From an uncultured Bacteroidales bacterium (GTDB lineage Bacteria; Bacteroidota; Bacteroidia; Bacteroidales; Paludibacteraceae), in NCBI GenBank assembly GCA_937911935.1, contig CALDQH010000099.1, positions 1 through 27,344 of the forward strand: a stretch of DNA of 27,344 bases, in the 5' to 3' direction. The position numbers were made by a program, and so were the translations under genes. Positions 24,137-27,344 of this stretch are shown here, piece by piece. How positions within the stretch are numbered: the stretch's first letter is position 1; the number at the start of each line of letters is the position of its first letter. The notes under the pieces are model-generated. The model worked only from the letters and a program-made list of their open reading frames with translations. It searched no databases and was not told the origin of the DNA.

Positions 24137-24167
24137 CAAAGGTAATGCATTTTTTTTAACCGCCAAA
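24137..24167 (-). promoter_or_regulatory. Promoter of the tRNA-Gln/tRNA-fMet operon
   Basis: On the minus strand TTTG (24164-24167), exactly 19 nt, then TACCTTTG (24137-24144); tRNA-Gln begins 20 nt later. Boxes and spacing are identical to those of the rpsL promoter. Confidence 0.82.
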
Positions 24168-24176
24168 GGTTTTATA

Positions 24177-24206
24177 AAAAAAATCTCGCAAACGCGAGAT
24201 TTTTTT
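24177..24206. terminator. Intrinsic terminator downstream of tyrS, likely bidirectional
   Basis: A 13-bp stem, A7-TCTCGC paired with GCGAGA-T7, with loop AAAC, gives U-rich ends on both strands. It would end the tyrS transcript about 108 nt after its stop and insulate the tRNA promoter just beyond. Confidence 0.85.
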
Positions 24207-24313
24207 GACGAATTTTGCGAGTAAGTGAGAGCAGAACAAATTTATTTGTTATGCCGAGCGGGAGCAAAATCATGAGGGCGTAGCCCGAATAATCGATAAT
24301 AAAGGGTTATTTA
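24207..24313. other. Non-coding 3' region of the tyrS operon with inverted repeats
   Basis: No gene is seen. Two inverted repeats stand out: AACAAAT-TT-ATTTGTT (24235-24250) and GGGC-GTA-GCCC (24276-24286). The stretch CCGAGCGGGAGC (24254-24265) recalls the complement of the CTCGCTTCGCTCGG stretch after gltX (12442-12455), perhaps a common intergenic residue in this genome. Confidence 0.4.
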
Positions 24314-25600
24314 TTACGCAAATTTCAATAAGAAATAGTTCTTTTTGCCTTTTTGTACCAACAAGAACTTGTCGTTCAAAAGCATATCGGCAGTAAGAAC
24401 AGCTTCGAGGTCGCTGCATTTTTCTTTGTTGACCGCAAAACCACCGTTTTGAATCAACTTACGCATTTCGCCTTTCGAAGCAAATACCGCTGCTTTTTCG
24501 GTTAGTACTTCCATCAATTTTGCTCCAATAACCTCTTTGCTTACTTCAAATTGAGGCACACCATCAAAAACAGCAAGCAAGGTATCATCGTCTAATTTTT
24601 TAAGCGAATCGGAAGTAGCATTACCAAACAAAATGTTAGATGCTTCTACCGCCATTTCGTAATCTTGCTCGGAGTGTACCATGATGGTAATTTCCTTTGC
24701 CAAACGTTTTTGCAACAAACGCAAGTGAGGTGCTTCGGCGTGTTGTGCTGCCAATTCTTCTACCTCTTGACGGCTCAAGAACGTAAAGATCTTGATGTAT
24801 TTTTCGGCATCCGCATCGCTAACATTCAACCAGAATTGGTAGAACTTATAGGGCGATGTATATTTAGGCGACAACCATACGTTACCACTTTCGGTTTTAC
24901 CAAATTTACCACCATCGGCTTTGGTAATAAGCGGACAAGTAAGCGCAAATGCCTCGCCACCTAATTTACGACGGATAAGCTCCGAACCTGTAGTAATATT
25001 ACCCCATTGATCCGAACCACCCAATTGCAAACGGCAGTTTTTAGTTTCGTATAGATGCAAAAAGTCAAAACCTTGTACCAATTGGTAGGTAAATTCGGTA
25101 AACGACATGCCCACGCTCGACTCGGCAGAAAGACGTTTCTTTACCGAATCTTTTGCCATCATGTAGTTAACGGTGATGTGTTTACCAATATCGCGAATAA
25201 ATCCCAAGAAAGAGAAATCTTTCATCCAATCGTAGTTGTTTACCATCTCGGCAGCATTGGGCGCATCGCTATCAAAATCCAAAAATTTAGACAATTGCTC
25301 TTTGATGCAAGCTTGGTTGTGACGAAGGGTTGCCTCATCCAACAAGTTACGTTCGGCACTTTTGCCCGATGGGTCGCCAATCATACCCGTAGCACCGCCT
25401 ACCAACGCCAAAGGTTTATGACCGCAACGTTGAAAGTGACGCAACATCATAACACCTACCAAGTGACCAATGTGCAACGAGTCGGCTGTGGGGTCAATAC
25501 CCAAATATGCCGTTGTCATTTCTTTTGCCAATTGTTCTTCGGTTCCAGGCATCATGGAGTGAATCATGCCCCTCCATGTCAATTCTTCAATAAAATTCAT
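24314..25600 (-). CDS. tyrS: Tyrosyl-tRNA synthetase
   Basis: Class I synthetase that charges tRNA-Tyr. The 428-residue product has HIGH as HIGH itself (43-46, in SLHIGHLVG), the tyrosine-pocket stretch QLGGSDQWGN (192-201), KMSKS in the form KFGKT (232-236), and an S4-like RNA-binding C-terminus (about 375-428) that ends LVQKGKKNYFLLKFA. Its start overlaps the tadA stop by 1 nt (TAATG), implying coupling to the tRNA-editing gene upstream. Confidence 0.97.
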   Translation of the reverse strand: MNFIEELTWRGMIHSMMPGTEEQLAKEMTTAYLGIDPTADSLHIGHLVGVMMLRHFQRCGHKPLALVGGATGMIGDPSGKSAERNLLDEATLRHNQACIKEQLSKFLDFDSDAPNAAEMVNNYDWMKDFSFLGFIRDIGKHITVNYMMAKDSVKKRLSAESSVGMSFTEFTYQLVQGFDFLHLYETKNCRLQLGGSDQWGNITTGSELIRRKLGGEAFALTCPLITKADGGKFGKTESGNVWLSPKYTSPYKFYQFWLNVSDADAEKYIKIFTFLSRQEVEELAAQHAEAPHLRLLQKRLAKEITIMVHSEQDYEMAVEASNILFGNATSDSLKKLDDDTLLAVFDGVPQFEVSKEVIGAKLMEVLTEKAAVFASKGEMRKLIQNGGFAVNKEKCSDLEAVLTADMLLNDKFLLVQKGKKNYFLLKFA

Positions 25601-26031
25601 TATCGTTTTGCTTTAAAAAAATCTTTCATCAGTTGAGCGCACTCCTCTTGCATTACACCTGCCACCACCTCGGTTTTGGGATGCAAAGAAGTAGGCGCCT
25701 TTACGGTAAATCCGTATTTTTCTTCGCTCGCTCCATACACCAATCGGGCTATTTTTGCCCAATACATAGCACCTGCACACATAACACAAGGTTCTACAGT
25801 TACGTAGAGCGTACACTCGGGTAAATATTTAGCACCTAACTCGTTCATAGCCGCCGTTAGCGCCATCATCTCGGCATGTGCCGTGGCATCGTTTAGGGTT
25901 TCGGTTAGGTTATGCCCTCTGCCTATGATACGCCCACCTACCACAGCTACCGCGCCAACGGGAACTTCGTCGGCATCGAAGGCTTTTTTTGCCTCAATCA
26001 AGGCTTGTTTCATGTAATACGTATCGTCCAT
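25600..26031 (-). CDS. tadA: tRNA-specific adenosine deaminase
   Basis: TadA turns A34 of tRNA-Arg(ACG) into inosine. The 143-residue protein has the cytidine-deaminase-like zinc site: H52-A-E54 in TAHAEMMAL, with E54 the proton shuttle, and P81-C82-V-M-C85 in EPCVMCAGAMYWA. Length and the DEVPVGAVAV opening fit TadA; guanine deaminase, a close relative, is less likely on the EPCxMCAGA signature. It sits 2 nt after the ribbon-helix-helix-like gene and overlaps tyrS. Confidence 0.94.
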   Translation of the reverse strand: MDDTYYMKQALIEAKKAFDADEVPVGAVAVVGGRIIGRGHNLTETLNDATAHAEMMALTAAMNELGAKYLPECTLYVTVEPCVMCAGAMYWAKIARLVYGASEEKYGFTVKAPTSLHPKTEVVAGVMQEECAQLMKDFFKAKR

Positions 26032-26033
26032 GA

Positions 26034-26246
26034 TTAGAAAAGCGTAGGTGCGTCTTCGTCAAATTGCTTTAAGATAGCTCTGATAAGCGTTTCGCGGTAA
26101 AAACGCGATTTATTTTGAACCTTGTAGCGACTCACATAGCGGTTTACAGCATCCATCTCTTTGTCGTTGAGCAAAAAGGATATACGGTGTGTTCGCACCA
26201 ATTTTTCGCGTTGTTTGAGTACTATTTGAGTCTTTTTCTTTGCCAT
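26034..26246 (-). CDS. Small basic protein, possible ribbon-helix-helix fold
   Basis: The 70-residue product has a lysine-rich start (MAKKKTQIVLKQREK), a probable strand (RISFLLND), then two helices (KEMDAVNRYVSRYKV and SRFYRETLIRAILKQF), the order of a ribbon-helix-helix DNA-binding protein. The exact family is not recognised. It is 2 nt ahead of tadA, so it heads a three-gene unit with tadA and tyrS, and its start is about 40 bp from a possible promoter on the same strand. A role as an autoregulator of the unit is conceivable but unsupported. Confidence 0.72.
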   Translation of the reverse strand: MAKKKTQIVLKQREKLVRTHRISFLLNDKEMDAVNRYVSRYKVQNKSRFYRETLIRAILKQFDEDAPTLF

Positions 26247-26251
26247 AAAGG

Positions 26252-26281
26252 TTGCAAAGCGCTTAGTTTATACTATCTTTG
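26252..26281 (+). promoter_or_regulatory. Promoter for yraN
   Basis: TTG (26252-26254), 19 nt and TATCTTTG (26274-26281) fit the consensus. The yraN start is 95 bp downstream, so the leader is rather long. Confidence 0.6.
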
Positions 26282-26286
26282 CGCAA

Positions 26287-26294
26287 CAAAAGTA
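26287..26294 (-). promoter_or_regulatory. Possible -7 box for the RHH-tadA-tyrS unit
   Basis: TACTTTTG on the minus strand matches TAnnTTTG and is 40 bp from the small gene's start; no good -33 TTG is seen. It lies just 5 bp from the divergent yraN promoter box. Confidence 0.4.
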
Positions 26295-26376
26295 CACATT
26301 TTTTACCTAATAACGAAATGCCTATAAGCATTTTAGGTTTTTTAAGTACCCATCTTATTTTTACAAGAAAACGCAC

Positions 26377-26748
26377 ATGAATTCTGCTTACACTTTAGGA
26401 CAGAACGGCGAACAAGTTGCAGTCTTATACCTGCAACAACAAGGCTACACCATTCGCCACCTTAATTGGCGACACCACCACATCGAGCTCGACATTGTAG
26501 CCGAAACGCCCCAACACTTGGTTATCATCGAAGTTAAAACCCGAAGCGATGTTGTTTTTAACAGACCCTGGCAAGCGGTTAATTATGCCAAAATAAGGCA
26601 CATTGTGCGTGCAGCACATGCTTACGTACTGCAACATCAAGTTAATAAGGAAGTTAGGTTTGATATTATATCGGTTGTTTCGACACCCGATGGCACAAAC
26701 GTAGAGCACCTGCAAGATGCCTTTGTGCCACCGGTAGAAACACGTTAG
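26377..26748 (+). CDS. yraN: YraN / UPF0102 family endonuclease-like protein
   Basis: The 123-residue protein belongs to UPF0102, small proteins with a restriction-endonuclease-like core and poorly defined function. The features are E12 in LGQNGEQVAVLYL, the ELD of HIELDIVAE (D39), and E52-V-K54 in VIIEVKTRS, which together make a PD-(D/E)XK site. Length is usual. Its stop shares bases with the stop of the convergent outer-membrane gene (4-nt overlap), so there is no room for a separate terminator. Confidence 0.93.
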   Translation: MNSAYTLGQNGEQVAVLYLQQQGYTIRHLNWRHHHIELDIVAETPQHLVIIEVKTRSDVVFNRPWQAVNYAKIRHIVRAAHAYVLQHQVNKEVRFDIISVVSTPDGTNVEHLQDAFVPPVETR

Positions 26749-27344
26749 AAACTAAAGGTCACCCCTGCCATGGCATTGATACCAAAGCTGCGGTAGCCAT
26801 AATAAACATCCGATTGGATGTTTGCTAAGTTTTTGCCTTCGACAAATACACTAAGCCAGTCCAATGCTTTGTACGATGCCCACACGTTTACATCGTGCAA
26901 ATCGTTCATGGCAACCGATTTGTCTGCCACTTGTGCCATGCGACCGCCTAAATATTGGTAAGAAGCACCCACTTGCCATTTTTCCAAAAACTCGTAGGTA
27001 CCTTTAAAGCCAATCTCCCAGGTGGGCTTTTGCCATGCGTAGGCTTGCTGGCTAACGCCCCATAGGTTGTAGTTAGCATTTACCGACAAATCCAATCCTT
27101 TTACGTAGTCAAAATGCAAGCCTGCACCCACCGAAATGTTGTGAGTGGTGGGCTCGTAAACCACGTCGAAAGTATTGGTATAGTAGTCTGTTTCCATTAC
27201 TTGGGTAGATGGATTAAGGGTTTGATGCAAGTGATTTACGTAATAATATTGGTTGAGGATAATGCGGTAGGACGCATTTACATCAAACAACAAACCACGC
27301 ATGATGCGAATTTTCAAACCCAAATCTACATCAAAGGGGGTGTA
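26745..27344 (-). CDS. Outer-membrane beta-barrel protein, C-terminal part (cut by window edge)
   Basis: About 199 codons are open to the window edge (the frame continues upstream as YTPFDVDLGLKIRIM). The sequence consists of amphipathic beta strands (SVGAGLHFDYVKGLDLSVNA, WEIGFKGTYEFLEKWQVGAS, VNVWASYKALDWLSVFVEG) and ends AMAGVTFSF, with the terminal aromatic needed for BAM insertion. The penultimate strands, KNLANIQSDVYYGYRSFG, resemble the end of TonB-dependent receptors, the most likely family; a porin-like barrel without a plug is not excluded as the N-terminus is missing. Confidence 0.8.
   Translation of the reverse strand, partial: YTPFDVDLGLKIRIMRGLLFDVNASYRIILNQYYYVNHLHQTLNPSTQVMETDYYTNTFDVVYEPTTHNISVGAGLHFDYVKGLDLSVNANYNLWGVSQQAYAWQKPTWEIGFKGTYEFLEKWQVGASYQYLGGRMAQVADKSVAMNDLHDVNVWASYKALDWLSVFVEGKNLANIQSDVYYGYRSFGINAMAGVTFSF

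Noticed and set aside
25055..25636. A 193-codon plus-strand frame
   Set aside because: It is antisense to tyrS; its length arises from the codon use of tyrS.

Overview
The window looks like a piece of a Bacteroidota chromosome, most likely order Bacteroidales. The signs are a type III (GlnN) glutamine synthetase, a secreted peptidase with a type IX secretion (T9SS) sorting tail, DUF3467 beside the str genes, promoters of the Bacteroidota form TTTG-N19-TAnnTTTG, few Shine-Dalgarno sequences, and outer-membrane barrels with Bacteroidales-like ends. I cannot name a genus. Almost everything is core chromosome; the one clearly accessory block is a restriction-modification pair at 22001-23850.

Layout. 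1-2297 (minus): rpsL-rpsG-fusA, with fusA cut by the window edge. 2298-2627: divergent promoter region that also holds a dispersed repeat. 2628-12440 (plus): nine genes packed with gaps of at most 6 nt or small overlaps: DUF3467, a PgpH-like c-di-AMP phosphodiesterase, a papain-like secreted protease, MlaE and MlaF lipid transport, exonuclease III, a small membrane protein, MutL and GltX. 12441-12562: a second copy of the dispersed repeat with an 8-bp tandem array. 12563-14056 (plus): a GHL10-type glycosidase-like lipoprotein or secreted protein. 14067-17385 (minus): M23-like protein, dxr and rseP, each overlapping or nearly touching the next. 17440-17591: promoter, tRNA-Met(CAT) and terminator. 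17655-18599: ribF. 18661-21955 (minus): glnN followed by an outer-membrane protein gene. 22001-23850 (minus): EcoRV-like endonuclease and adenine methyltransferase. 23938-24167 (minus): tRNA-Gln and initiator tRNA-Met with promoter and terminator. 24314-26246 (minus): a ribbon-helix-helix-like protein, tadA and tyrS. 26377-26748 (plus): yraN. 26745-27344 (minus): C-terminal part of an outer-membrane beta-barrel that runs off the edge.

The genes are mainly translation (S12, S7, EF-G, GltX, TyrS, TadA, three tRNAs), genome upkeep (MutL, Xth, YraN) and envelope biology (MlaEF, PgpH, RseP, M23, GHL10, barrels). The most noteworthy items are: a 45-bp intergenic repeat present twice in opposite orientation (40 of 45 identical), each copy near 8-bp tandem repeats; an EcoRV-family restriction enzyme with conserved catalytic and DNA-reading residues, inserted between glnN and a tRNA operon; a MutL whose endonuclease motif is degenerate; and an M23-family protein that keeps zinc ligands but lacks both catalytic histidines. 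All family assignments were made by eye from motifs and remembered homologues; no database search was run.
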